64,000 bases of DNA from Candidatus Promineifilum breve (GCF_900066015.1 NZ_LN890656.1:62001-126000), one strand, 5' to 3'; positions 38,917 through 48,029 are shown, counted from the first letter of the stretch. Notes: generated by a model from the letters alone, not told the origin. Translations and numbers: made by a program.

Positions 38917-41307
38917 ATGACCGATAAGAAAAGAACTAGACGAAGAAAAAGTGATGAAGTGGAAGACAACCCATTTCAAAAGGCCATCAAACGGATCTGG
39001 AAGGGCTTAGCGGCGCAGACCGGTCGGGACGAAGCGGATGTCAAGTACGATCTGTTGCTGGAGATGATCGAAAAAGGATATTTGCCGGTCCATAAAGCCG
39101 ATCAGTATACCAACATCCTTGACACCTGGAGCCGGGGCAACGTGCCGCCCGACTGGACGATTTTGCGGTTCCTGGCCGAAGTCGGCTACTTGCGGGCCAA
39201 GTTACCGGATAGCTGGGTGGAAGAATTTCTAATCGCGGGCAATTATCCCAGAGAAGCTATTGGTCCTATCCTGGCCGACTTGCGCGCGGAGAATGCCGAG
39301 ATAGACAGAGGTCTATTGCATAACCTGCCGCAACGCGACCCGTCGCGCTTCGTCGGCCGCCAGGAGGAAGTGGCCCAATTGCGTCGCCTGCTCTCGCCGG
39401 ACAGTAACAGCCAGGCCTGGGTCATCACGGTGGACGGCATCGGCGGCGTGGGCAAAAGCGAACTCGTTTTGGAGGTGGCCGATCAGTTGCGGCAAGAGTA
39501 TGCCCGGCTGCGCCGCCACGAGCGTTTCCAGGCCATCGTCTGGGTCACGGCCAAGGAAACCGGTCTGAGCGATTCCGGCATCATCACCCGGGTTCACCGG
39601 CGAACCTCCTCCCTCGACGACATCTACACCGCCATTGCCCGCGTGCTGGGGCGGCTGGATATTCTGGAGGCGGACGGCCCAACGCGCGATGATCGGATTC
39701 ACGAGGCCCTCGCCGGCACCCGGACGCTGCTGATCATTGACAATCTTGAAAGCCTGAAAGACGAGACCGTGCTGAGTTTTATCCGGGAAGTGCCGCGGCC
39801 GACCAAGGTCGTAGTAACGACCCGCCGCCGCATCGACGTAGCCTATGCCATCCGCTTGATCGGCCTGGCGGATAACGACGCCATGACCCTCATCGAGCGC
39901 GAGGCCGCGCTTAAGGGTGCTTCGCTGAACGAGGAGGAACGGAAGCGCCTATTAACTCTGTCGAAGGGCGTGCCGATCGTCATCAACCTGGTCATTTCCC
40001 GATTAGCCCTGGGTTTGCCGTTCAAGACGGCCGTCCAATATTTGCAGCACCCGGAGTACGATCTCTACCGCTACGCGCTGGAAGATAGCGTCGAATCGCT
40101 TGAGCCGTCGGAAGCCGCCTACCATCTGTTGCTGGCGCTGGCCCTCTGCGCCGGCGATGCTTCCCGCGAGGCTCTGGGCACGGCCGCCGGATTGGACGGC
40201 GACGAGGAGCAGCGGGATGAGGTGCTGGTCCGGCTGGAATCGCTGTCGCTGATCAACCGCGACGCCCGCGAAGACCGCTTCGCCATGCTGCCCCTGACCC
40301 GCTTCTATTTGCGCTCCCGTCTGGCCGCCGACCCGGAATTGGAGCAGCGGCTATTTCAGGGCTTGGCGGCGTTCTATAAAAGGTTGTTCGCGGCCGACGA
40401 GAGCGCTAACCCCGACCGCTACTGGCAGAGCATTCGCGGCGCGGCCCAGGCGGAGGCGCTGCTGGAAAAAGAGTGGGCCACGCTGCGCGACCTCCTGTTC
40501 CGGCTGCACGAGATGAGCAACTATGGCGACTTGTTGACGCTGGGGTTGGCCCTCATCCACCCCATCAATTATATGGGGCCGCTGGAGGATCGGTTGGCGC
40601 TGTGCCGGCGGATGGCCGATGTAGCCCGCGCCGTGAATGATCCGGTGGAGGCGTGGTTGCTCAGTGACGGGATGGGCTGGATGTACTATCGCCTGGGGCG
40701 CGACGATGATTTCCTGGACGTGCTGAACGAAGGACGGTTGGCGGCGGCACGCCATGCGGGGATGGGCCTGGCGCTGACGTTGGCCGACCTGCACGAAGCC
40801 TATCTCCACATCAAACAGGGCCATATGCGCCGGGCCAGGGCGCTGCTGGAGTCGGTTACCGAACAGGTGGCGGCCCATCGCCGGGCGAATCCCACCGAGT
40901 TCATTGGCCTGTTGTTGGGCAGCCGCCTGGCCGACCGCTGGAGCGCCTATTATCAGGCGCTGGGGGAGATCGAGCAGGCGAGCGAGATGCTGAAGGAGTC
41001 GGTGGCCCTGCGCGAATTGAGCGGCGAAGACATGGGATCGACCCATTACAACGTCGGGCGGCTGCGGCTGCTGGCGGGCGATCTGGCGGGCGCGCGGCGG
41101 GCTTTCACCGGGGCGCTCAACTATCCTCAGCACCAGAAATACCGCACCCTGGCCCGCTATGGTCTGGCCCTGGTGGCGGAGCAGGAGGAGAATTGGCCCG
41201 AAGCTATCCGGCAGGCGCGGCAGGCGCTGGACCGGGCCGAACAGATGGGATTGGAGGAAGCGGCCGAAATAGGGGAGTTGTTGGCGAGGTTGAGCGCGTT
41301 TGAATGA
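38917..41307 (+). CDS. NB-ARC-TPR ATPase (STAND)
   Basis: The 796-residue protein starts at ATG after GGGAAGGTGAAC. A basic start (KKRTRRRKSDE) leads to an N-terminal helical region (about 20-135) that resembles effector-associated or DNA-binding adaptor helices but has no firm match. The NB-ARC core (about 145-420) has RFVGRQEEVAQLRRLL, Walker A GIGGVGKSEL with K180, Walker B TLLIIDNLESL, sensor KVVVTTRRRID and GVPIVINLV. A winged-helix-like region and TPR-type repeats (about 560-790) follow. STAND proteins are signal-driven switches, often in immunity or development. A strong promoter with a palindromic operator precedes the gene and suggests repression. Confidence 0.88.
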   Translation: MTDKKRTRRRKSDEVEDNPFQKAIKRIWKGLAAQTGRDEADVKYDLLLEMIEKGYLPVHKADQYTNILDTWSRGNVPPDWTILRFLAEVGYLRAKLPDSWVEEFLIAGNYPREAIGPILADLRAENAEIDRGLLHNLPQRDPSRFVGRQEEVAQLRRLLSPDSNSQAWVITVDGIGGVGKSELVLEVADQLRQEYARLRRHERFQAIVWVTAKETGLSDSGIITRVHRRTSSLDDIYTAIARVLGRLDILEADGPTRDDRIHEALAGTRTLLIIDNLESLKDETVLSFIREVPRPTKVVVTTRRRIDVAYAIRLIGLADNDAMTLIEREAALKGASLNEEERKRLLTLSKGVPIVINLVISRLALGLPFKTAVQYLQHPEYDLYRYALEDSVESLEPSEAAYHLLLALALCAGDASREALGTAAGLDGDEEQRDEVLVRLESLSLINRDAREDRFAMLPLTRFYLRSRLAADPELEQRLFQGLAAFYKRLFAADESANPDRYWQSIRGAAQAEALLEKEWATLRDLLFRLHEMSNYGDLLTLGLALIHPINYMGPLEDRLALCRRMADVARAVNDPVEAWLLSDGMGWMYYRLGRDDDFLDVLNEGRLAAARHAGMGLALTLADLHEAYLHIKQGHMRRARALLESVTEQVAAHRRANPTEFIGLLLGSRLADRWSAYYQALGEIEQASEMLKESVALRELSGEDMGSTHYNVGRLRLLAGDLAGARRAFTGALNYPQHQKYRTLARYGLALVAEQEENWPEAIRQARQALDRAEQMGLEEAAEIGELLARLSAFE

Positions 41308-41312
41308 ACCAG

Positions 41313-41346
41313 GAAAAAAGGCCGGGCGTTGTTGTCCGCCCGGCCT
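41313..41346 (-). terminator. Intrinsic terminator of the minus-strand lipoprotein gene
   Basis: AGGCCGGGCG (41319-41328) and CGCCCGGCCT (41337-41346) form a perfect 10-bp stem; on the minus strand it is followed by TTTTTT. It lies 12 bases past the lipoprotein stop codon. In the plus direction it lacks the T run. Confidence 0.85.
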
Positions 41347-41358
41347 ACTGCTTATTGC

Positions 41359-42012
41359 CTACCACCCACTAATCCGCGGCGCAACCCACACCGCCCAGTC
41401 TTCCGTCGACGTGCCCCCGGCATCGACCCGCAGCTCAATCGAAACGATCTTGCCCGCCAGATGGGCCAGGTCGATCCGCAGCGGCGTCAGAAAGCCGTCG
41501 CACCGCTCGGTCGCTTGCGCCACCAGCGTGCGCACCGGGGCGCCGTTGGCGTCGTAGTGGGTCTCGTACACCTGGAACGACACCCCGTCGGAGTTGATCG
41601 CCCCGGTCAGGAAGCCGACCTCGGCCTCGAACACCGCCCCGGCGGGCAGGGCCACCCACTGGAAACGGCCGGCGATCGTGCCCTGGTTGACCCACATCGG
41701 GTGGGATTCCAGCGCCGGGCGCGTGCTACCGTCTTCCAGGATGTAGTCGGCCACGGCGACAAACCCGGCGAATTGGCTATCCCGCCAGGGCAGCGCGGTC
41801 ATCTGGCCCAGCCCACCGCCGGGCAGCAGTTGCCCGCTTTCCCAGGTGGCCGCCGGAGCCAGCGCCAGCAGGTCAATCGTCCCGGCCGGCGCGGCGGCGA
41901 ACGCGCCGCCCATGCTGCCCGGCATCACCGTCGCCAGCGGCCCGCCGCAACCCACGGCGATGAAGGCGACTATGGCCAGTAAGAACGTCAGGCCCGCAAA
42001 CTGTCGATTCAT
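41359..42012 (-). CDS. Predicted lipoprotein, unknown
   Basis: The ATG at 42012 follows CGAGGTGACGAC. The 217-residue protein has the signal peptide MNRQFAGLTFLLAIVAFIAV with lipobox VGCG. The mature part resembles a jelly-roll extracytoplasmic domain: TIDLLALAPAATWESGQLLP, FAGFVAVADYILEDGSTRPA, GRFQWVALPAGAVFEAEVGF and a closing IVSIELRVDAGGTSTEDWAV. This pattern is like carbohydrate-binding or galactose-binding folds with the final VDAGGxxxxDWAxW strand, but no enzyme motif is visible. The gene is convergent with the NB-ARC gene. Likely a surface ligand-binding protein. Confidence 0.82.
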   Translation of the reverse strand: MNRQFAGLTFLLAIVAFIAVGCGGPLATVMPGSMGGAFAAAPAGTIDLLALAPAATWESGQLLPGGGLGQMTALPWRDSQFAGFVAVADYILEDGSTRPALESHPMWVNQGTIAGRFQWVALPAGAVFEAEVGFLTGAINSDGVSFQVYETHYDANGAPVRTLVAQATERCDGFLTPLRIDLAHLAGKIVSIELRVDAGGTSTEDWAVWVAPRISGW

Positions 42013-42122
42013 GTCGTCACCTCGCCAAGTCAATCGGACCACTTACCCTACGTCATCGGGCGCCCCACTGCGTCGCGCCCGTGGCCGGGGCGGGGGAAGC
42101 CCGCCCCGGCCGGCTACACCCT

Positions 42123-42338
42123 CTAGATGAGGATGAACACCCAGAAAACCAGGCCGATGAACACCATCACGCCGCTAACCAGAATCCCGGCGCAACCGGA
42201 GTCCTGGGCCGGCGGCGGCGTCGGCGGCGGTACGTAGACCATGGTTGGCGGCCGATTGATGATGACTATCAGCACCACCAGAGCAATCAACAGCCCTACC
42301 ACCAGACCACTAAGCACCAGCATCGTCTGATCCATCAT
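42123..42338 (-). CDS. Small two-helix membrane protein
   Basis: The 71-residue protein starts at tandem ATGs after GGGGAGGCA, a strong ribosome-binding site. It has an N-terminal membrane helix (about 6-27), a Pro-rich loop with Tyr (VYVPPPTPPPAQDSGC), and a second helix (about 48-71). I know no family. It lies 110 bases upstream of the minus-strand lipoprotein gene at 41359 and may be in the same transcript. Small size lowers certainty, but the start signal is convincing. Confidence 0.75.
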   Translation of the reverse strand: MMDQTMLVLSGLVVGLLIALVVLIVIINRPPTMVYVPPPTPPPAQDSGCAGILVSGVMVFIGLVFWVFILI

Positions 42339-42599
42339 TGCCTCCCCTTGACCCGACTATGGGTCGTTTTGTCCAGCTTCTGGAATGGATCGCTTTGCCC
42401 GTCACTGGGCCGGCCGGCGAACCGGCACGGCCGCCTGTTGGTCAAAAAAGGCCCCGGCAACGACTGGGGTGAACCGGCTCACCTACCGGGGCCTACGGGA
42501 GTCGGCGGCATCCGCGAACCGGCCCGCCGGCGAAAGCGACCACGCTCCCCGCGCTCGCTGCCGCCGGCGAATCGTCGTGACCCGCCTCGCGTCTCGTCT

Positions 42600-42700
42600 G
42601 TGTTAAGGTGTACGGAAGATGAGTATAGTGTTGCCGTCGGTTCTTCCGTTAGTGCATCTGACTCAGATACACAGTATCACAACACTTACACTATAATGGA
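42600..42700. promoter_or_regulatory. Nested inverted repeats upstream of the pseudo-RSH-STAND operon
   Basis: ACGGAAGA (42612-42619) pairs with TCTTCCGT (42642-42649); TATAGTGTTG (42624-42633) is the complement of most of 42680-42695; and GCATCTGACTCAGATAC (near 42653) is itself a near-palindrome. A TATAAT lies at 42692-42697. The rest of 42339-42860 holds no gene that I can support. Confidence 0.5.
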
Positions 42701-42863
42701 TATGCCCTCGTATGTCAACAGGCAATGGAGAGAAAAACCCGTGGACTGGCGGCATTTTAACGTCTGATGGTGGGTAAAATGACCCAACCGGATGAGAGAA
42801 AGCCTTTAACGTGTCTTTTTGGTGGCAGAGCATCTATTTATGGGATACAATATGGAAACAGTG

Positions 42864-42892
42864 TTGACTGAATGGAAAGATTAGTGTAAACT
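42864..42892 (+). promoter_or_regulatory. Promoter of the pseudo-RSH-STAND operon
   Basis: TTGACT (42864-42869) and TAAACT (42887-42892) are 17 bases apart, a good sigma-70-type promoter. Transcription should begin near 42899, giving a leader of about 120 bases. Confidence 0.65.
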
Positions 42893-42911
42893 AAGAGAAC
42901 AATCAACGAAC

Positions 42912-42981
42912 GATCGGCCGGGGTTCTTAATGGGAAGGGAACCCGCGGCAAGCGTCGATCCCGCCGCGTCCGGCCCCGATC
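42912..42981 (+). ncRNA. Candidate structured 5' leader (three-way junction)
   Basis: A closing stem pairs GATCGGCCGG (42912-42921) with CCGGCCCCGATC (42970-42981), leaving a two-base bulge. Inside are two hairpins: GGGTTC (42921-42926) with GAACCC (42939-42944), and GCGGC (42945-42949) with GCCGC (42963-42967). The fold is a candidate cis-regulatory RNA upstream of the RSH-like gene. I do not recognise any known riboswitch class. Confidence 0.45.
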
Positions 42982-43020
42982 ATTCTCTGGCGACTGATAA
43001 ACAGGATAGATAAGGACTGC

Positions 43021-46000
43021 ATGACCACGACTTCTGGGTCAGCCAATCGCTCACTTGCCGGCATGGCGGCGACCGACGCCGATGTCAAGACGCATCTCGC
43101 GGGTGAGTCGCTGCCGGCCGGTTGGCCCGATCACATCAGCCACCTGGCGACCGAGTGGCGCTTGCCGGCCGAGTCGGTGGCCGCGGCCTGTCTGGTGGCG
43201 GGTGTGCCCTGCGCCGGGTTGGTCGGCCGGCCGCCCCCCAACGTGGTGGAGCTGGCCGTTAAGTTGCTGGAGTGGCAGCGCTACTACCTGCCCGCCGGTC
43301 TGCCCACCGCCACCCCCCAGGACGCGCCGCCCGCCGCCGAGCGCCGCCTGCGCGAGTTCTACCGGGCCATCTGCTGCGACGCGCCCGACATGCGCCACGT
43401 GCTCATGTTGCTGGCCGCCCACCACCTGCGCCTCTTTGGCCCCGACGCCGGCCCGGCGCTGGCCGCCGAAACGCTGGGCGTCTATGCCCCCATGGCCGGC
43501 ATGTTGGGCATGTACCACGTGCGGCGCTGCTGGATCGAAGAGAGCGTGCGCCTGACGCGCGGGGATGAGTATCGCCAACAGGCCGCGGCGATGGGCATCG
43601 TGCTCGACGAGCCGACGTCGGAGGCCCTGGAGAGCGCCGTCGACCGGCAACAGGCGGCCTGGCCCCCGGCCGCGTCTGGCAGCCCCCTGCCGCCCAACCG
43701 CGATCTGCTCGATCTGGAGCAGCGGGCCATCCTGTTTTCGCGCCTGCGCCATGACCTCGATACCGCCCTGCGCCACGAATTCGGCCCCGACAACAAGCCG
43801 GAGGTGCAGCTCATCTTCGACCTGCCCGGCCACGCCCTGCAGCGCCGCGAGCAGGCCATCGGCACGATGGACAACCCGCAGTTGATCGTGCGCGTCGTCT
43901 GCCACAGCCGCGTCGATTGCTACCGGGCCATGGATGTGATCCACAACGTGGGGCGGCTGGCCGGCACCGGGCAGACGCAGGTCATCCGCGACTACATCGC
44001 CGCGCCCCATCCCAACGGCTACCGCGCCTTGCAGACCTACACCATCTGGCCGCAGCCCAGCGAATTCACCAGCGACGGCCGGCTGATCAAGTTCCACATC
44101 CTGACGGCCGAGATGCAGCACCTGAACGAGTGGGGCATCCTGGCCGGCATGGATCAGGACCCTGCGCCGCGCCGCCGTATCGCCGCCTGGTGGAACCATC
44201 TGGATGAGAAGTCGCGCAGTCTGAGCAGCCGCACCAAGGACAAATATGGCGACATCGCCGCCTATTTGCACCACTTTCCGCCGGGCAGCGCCGCCGACCC
44301 GCTCTACTGCTTCACGCCGCTGGGCGAGATCGTGCTGCTGAAGCCGGGGCGCACGGCGCTCGATTTCGCCTATCGCATCCATTCGCAGCTCGGCCCGCAG
44401 ACGGCCAAAGTGTTCATTAACGGCGAGAGTGTGCCGTTGGGAACCCCGCTGCAAAACGGCGATATGGTCAACGTCATCTACGATCCGCTGGTGGCCCATA
44501 TCGATTTTTCGTGGCAGGACCTGGTGGGGTCGAAGCGGTCGTGCCGCAAGATCAGGGCCGCGCTGCAGCGGCGGGCGGGCTTCACCCATCCCGGGCGGGG
44601 CGAGTTCGAGCGGGCGCTCATCCGCCGGCTCGATCTCTACAAGCGCCGCTCGCCCGACCAGCCCTATAGCCCGCCGGCCTGCACCTCCAGCGAGATCGAT
44701 CGGTTCCTGGAGCGGGCGGCGCTGGGCTATGGCGCGGCCGGGCGCGAGGCGCTCTATGCCGACCTGGCCGGCCGGCCGCAACTGGCCGACGAACTGGCGA
44801 ACCGGCTCATCACCGAGAGCAATGTCCGCAATCTACGGCTGCCCAACGGCGAGCCGCTGCCGACGCATCTGAAGCGCATCGAGCAATGCCCGTCTTGTCG
44901 CCCCACCGTCAAGGATGCCATCCACGGCCGGCTGTTCGGCGCGGCCGGCGAGATGCTCATCATCCACATCCCCAGTTGCCGCCGCGGCTCGCCCAACGCG
45001 CCGATCATGGAATTGCAATGGGATACCGAGGATTTGGCCGAGAGCTGGCCGCTCTATCATTTCGAGATCAATACCCGCGACTTCGACGGCCTGCTGAACA
45101 AAATGTTACAGTTGGTCTACGGCATCCCCCACGCCTACCTCTACAGCATCGAGGCCCGCGTCAATGAGTTATATCGGGCCATTATCAAGCTCGACGTCGC
45201 CATCAAGCTGCCCCAGCTTTGTCAGGATTTGCAGGCCCAGATCGTGGCCCTGGCCGATGACACGCAGGTGTCCTACCGGGCGCTGCTGGGCAACCGGCGG
45301 GGCGAGGTCAGCGCCGTCGATATGTCGCGCCAGATCAACAACCCCTTCACCACCAGCGAGGTCACCGATTGGCGCTTCATGGGGCGCGATGAGGTCATCA
45401 ATTCCATCCTCAGTTGGATCAACGGCTACCCCGTGCGCTCGCAGGTGTTGTTGCTCCACGGCCAGCGGCGGGTGGGCAAATCGTCGCTGGTGTCGCGCTT
45501 GTGCGAACAGGGTAAGCTGAAAGAGGGCGAGCGGCCGGTCGTGCCGGTGCGGGTCGATTTTCGCAACGCCAAACTCGATCAACCCCACACCGTGGCCGAA
45601 TTGTTGATTCAGAACATCTTCTACAACGCCATCGGCCAACCACCGCCCCGCCTGGAACTGCACGAAGACCCGCTGATCTGGCTCGACCGCCACCTTCACG
45701 AGGCCGAGCGCCTGTTGGCCGGCAAGCGGCTGCTACTCCTCATCGACGAATTCGATGCGGGCTACGAGAGCTTTGTGGCCGCCAAACGCCGGCCGCGCCT
45801 TCTGGGTCAGTTGCGGGCCATGATGGACGCCCATGCGGGCATTCGCTGGCTGCTGGTGGTGCAGGATGTCTATCTGGCCGACCCCCTGTTGCAGGCGGCG
45901 CTGCCCCATCTGCCGCTGGAAGTGCCCCGCGTCCACGTGGGCCACCTGCCGCCGGAGGCGGCGCGGCAGCTCATCATCGACCTGACCGTGCGCAACGAGT

Positions 46001-46503
46001 ACCGCTTTGCCCCGGCCGCGCCCGGCGAAGACGGCATCCCGGAGCAGATCGTCCAATGGACGGCGGGCAACCCGTATTTCATCCACATCATCGGCCACCG
46101 CTTGTTGAGCCGGGTGGCGCGCGAGAAGACCCGGCTGATTCGCCCCCATGACCTGACGCTGACCATCCAATTGATCCTCGGCCGCCCCATCTTTTTCAGT
46201 CACTTCATCGAGCCGTTCGAGGCGTCCCCGGCGCGGCGGCGCATTGTCTATCATCTGGCCCACACGCTGAAGCTGGGCGAGCGCCGGCCACTGGACGAAA
46301 TGACCCCCACCCTGGCCGCGCTGTGCGACATCCCGGCCGGCGCGGTGGCCGCCCACCTCGATTATATGGCCCAGGTGGGCGTATTGGACGTGGCGCGCGA
46401 TCACCGTCAGGGGGACATGGTCGGCATCCCGGTGCGGATATGGCATGAATGGTTGGCTAATTATTGGGCGGCCGAGCCGGACAACCCCGCCGGCGGCGGC
46501 TAA
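43021..46503 (+). CDS. RelA/SpoT-like protein, catalytically degenerate, fused to a STAND-type ATPase
   Basis: The 1160-residue protein has the full RelA/SpoT domain order. A pseudo-HD region (about 30-200) aligns with ETLGVYAPMAGMLGMYHVRR, but the HD motif reads ACLVAGVPCA. A pseudo-synthetase region (about 240-390) has DCYRAMDVIHNVG and RDYIAAPHPNGYRALQTYTI, but the usual EVQIRT strand reads IKFHILTAEM, losing the catalytic Glu. TGS (about 426-488: TPLGEIVLLKPGRTALDFAY) is followed by helices, a zinc-finger-type segment CPSCRP (C623, C626) and an ACT-like domain (to about 750). A P-loop ATPase closes it: GRDEVINSIL, GQRRVGKSSL with K820, LLLLIDEFDAGYES. Neither ppGpp synthesis nor hydrolysis is expected; it may sense ribosome state or ppGpp and switch the ATPase. 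Confidence 0.85.
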   Translation: MTTTSGSANRSLAGMAATDADVKTHLAGESLPAGWPDHISHLATEWRLPAESVAAACLVAGVPCAGLVGRPPPNVVELAVKLLEWQRYYLPAGLPTATPQDAPPAAERRLREFYRAICCDAPDMRHVLMLLAAHHLRLFGPDAGPALAAETLGVYAPMAGMLGMYHVRRCWIEESVRLTRGDEYRQQAAAMGIVLDEPTSEALESAVDRQQAAWPPAASGSPLPPNRDLLDLEQRAILFSRLRHDLDTALRHEFGPDNKPEVQLIFDLPGHALQRREQAIGTMDNPQLIVRVVCHSRVDCYRAMDVIHNVGRLAGTGQTQVIRDYIAAPHPNGYRALQTYTIWPQPSEFTSDGRLIKFHILTAEMQHLNEWGILAGMDQDPAPRRRIAAWWNHLDEKSRSLSSRTKDKYGDIAAYLHHFPPGSAADPLYCFTPLGEIVLLKPGRTALDFAYRIHSQLGPQTAKVFINGESVPLGTPLQNGDMVNVIYDPLVAHIDFSWQDLVGSKRSCRKIRAALQRRAGFTHPGRGEFERALIRRLDLYKRRSPDQPYSPPACTSSEIDRFLERAALGYGAAGREALYADLAGRPQLADELANRLITESNVRNLRLPNGEPLPTHLKRIEQCPSCRPTVKDAIHGRLFGAAGEMLIIHIPSCRRGSPNAPIMELQWDTEDLAESWPLYHFEINTRDFDGLLNKMLQLVYGIPHAYLYSIEARVNELYRAIIKLDVAIKLPQLCQDLQAQIVALADDTQVSYRALLGNRRGEVSAVDMSRQINNPFTTSEVTDWRFMGRDEVINSILSWINGYPVRSQVLLLHGQRRVGKSSLVSRLCEQGKLKEGERPVVPVRVDFRNAKLDQPHTVAELLIQNIFYNAIGQPPPRLELHEDPLIWLDRHLHEAERLLAGKRLLLLIDEFDAGYESFVAAKRRPRLLGQLRAMMDAHAGIRWLLVVQDVYLADPLLQAALPHLPLEVPRVHVGHLPPEAARQLIIDLTVRNEYRFAPAAPGEDGIPEQIVQWTAGNPYFIHIIGHRLLSRVAREKTRLIRPHDLTLTIQLILGRPIFFSHFIEPFEASPARRRIVYHLAHTLKLGERRPLDEMTPTLAALCDIPAGAVAAHLDYMAQVGVLDVARDHRQGDMVGIPVRIWHEWLANYWAAEPDNPAGGG

Positions 46504-46531
46504 TCGTAACGATAGTAGGAGTTATAAACTT

Positions 46532-47968
46532 ATGTACGGTAATCCTTTTTCAACTTTCCTCTCATCCGGCGTCTTCCTGCCCACCGGGCGGGAGGAAATC
46601 TTGGCCGAAATGGCCCAGGTGATCACCCTGCCGCAGCCCGACGACCGTGAGATTCACGGCCTGCCGGGCATGGGCAAGTCGAGCTTGTTGCGTTATGTCA
46701 ACTCGCCCGACTTCATCCGCGATCAGACGCCCAACTTTATGGGCAAATTCGCCGGCCAGTCCTATCGTTTGTTCATCGTCTACGTCGCCGGCTGGATTGA
46801 GAGCATTCATCCCTACGTCCTACTCTACCGTGAATTTTTCCGCGCCTATCAGAGCTATTACGACCGGATGCTGGCCGAGCACCCGGCCATCGTGCTGCCC
46901 TCGCCGCCTGTGGGCGAAATTGACGATCTGGACGGCCCCAACGCCTTTTCGCGGCTGGAGCCTTATCTGCGCCGCCTGACGCTGGCCGGCATTCGCCCGG
47001 TCATCCTCTTCGACGAATTCGACGATGATCTGGCCTATAAGCGACTGGATGCCGATGAGACCGCCCGGCTCAGTTCGTGGAAAGGGTATTGCTCGCTCAT
47101 CTTCGCCACCGATCGGCGGCTGGAGGACGTGAATACCGACGCCAAAGGCTCGCCACTCTATAAGCGGCTGACCCAAATCGCCTTTCGCGAACTGCTGCCC
47201 GATGAAGCGCGGGAGTTTTTGGCGCAGATCTTGGCGCGGGAAGAACGCACCCTGCCCGATGAGGATATCGATTGCCTGGTGGAACTGGCCGGCGGCTTCC
47301 CCTATCTGTTGATCCTGGCCGGGCGGGCGTTGTGGGACTTGCGCCGCCGCGTGGGGCTGAACCCCCAGGCCGACGAGACGGCCACGCCCTTGCCCGACAC
47401 GGTGAAGCCCTATCTCCACGAGCGCCTGTCGGGCGAGTTTCAACGGGAGTTCGACCAATATCTGAAAGACCGCCCGGCCGACCATCTGCGGGTGTTGTTC
47501 GAGCTGTCGCGGGAAGGGACGCTGTCGTTCGATCCGGCGACGATGACCCGCCAGAGCTTCCGACTGATGGGGCTGGAGGAATACGGGCTGGTCGACATCG
47601 ACGCCGAGGGGCGGATGCGGCTGTTCTCGCCGCTGTTCCGCGAGTTTCTCATCGCCCGCGCCCAACAACCGGCCGCGCCGGCGGCGGTGATGGCCGCGGC
47701 CGAGAACGAGCCGAAGAACCTGACCGAGTTGCAGGCCAACCTCTACAGCGTCTTCCGCAACAAGCCGGATGAGGTGTTGACGTTCGAGGAGTTGGGGCGC
47801 AAGGTGTGGGGCTGGGCGGCCGACCGCCAGAGCGAAGCGACGGGCGATGAGGTGCGCAAGATCCGCATCGCCGTTTCCAAGCTACGGCGGCAGTTGGAAG
47901 AATCGGCCACGGGCGAGCGGATTACGAATATGCGGGGGTGGGGTTATCGGTTTGAGTCGGCGCGGTGA
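46532..47968 (+). CDS. STAND-type ATPase with C-terminal OmpR-type winged helix
   Basis: The ATG at 46532 follows TAGGAGTTATAAACTT and lies 28 bases after the stop of the RelA/SpoT-like gene; the frame is open upstream to 46445 but that overlaps the neighbour. The 478-residue protein has an AAA/STAND ATPase (about 15-300): REIHGLPGMGKSSLLR with K49, Walker B RPVILFDEFDDDL, sensor SLIFATDRRLEDV. A helical region follows, then a winged helix of the OmpR transcription-regulator type (about 395-478: LTFEELGRKVWGW, KIRIAVSKLRRQLEE, ITNMRGWGYRFE). It probably binds DNA in a nucleotide-dependent way. Pairing with the RSH-like ATPase suggests that the latter controls it. Confidence 0.87.
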   Translation: MYGNPFSTFLSSGVFLPTGREEILAEMAQVITLPQPDDREIHGLPGMGKSSLLRYVNSPDFIRDQTPNFMGKFAGQSYRLFIVYVAGWIESIHPYVLLYREFFRAYQSYYDRMLAEHPAIVLPSPPVGEIDDLDGPNAFSRLEPYLRRLTLAGIRPVILFDEFDDDLAYKRLDADETARLSSWKGYCSLIFATDRRLEDVNTDAKGSPLYKRLTQIAFRELLPDEAREFLAQILAREERTLPDEDIDCLVELAGGFPYLLILAGRALWDLRRRVGLNPQADETATPLPDTVKPYLHERLSGEFQREFDQYLKDRPADHLRVLFELSREGTLSFDPATMTRQSFRLMGLEEYGLVDIDAEGRMRLFSPLFREFLIARAQQPAAPAAVMAAAENEPKNLTELQANLYSVFRNKPDEVLTFEELGRKVWGWAADRQSEATGDEVRKIRIAVSKLRRQLEESATGERITNMRGWGYRFESAR

Positions 47969-48029
47969 GGGGGGTGGGCGTCGGGACGACGCGGGGGGGG
48001 AGCCGCCGGGACGGCGGCGATCCGATCCG

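Noticed and set aside
42081-42767. Plus-strand open frame of 228 codons before the RelA/SpoT-like gene
   Set aside because: Its first part is antisense to the small membrane protein, it has no ribosome-binding site, and the rest runs through inverted repeats.
43051-44781. Minus-strand open frame of 576 codons
   Set aside because: Antisense to the RelA/SpoT-like gene, where domain matches are clear on the plus strand.
43021-46503. Functional RelA/SpoT ppGpp synthetase or hydrolase
   Set aside because: The HD motif and the synthetase Glu are replaced, so I do not assign the relA or spoT symbol.
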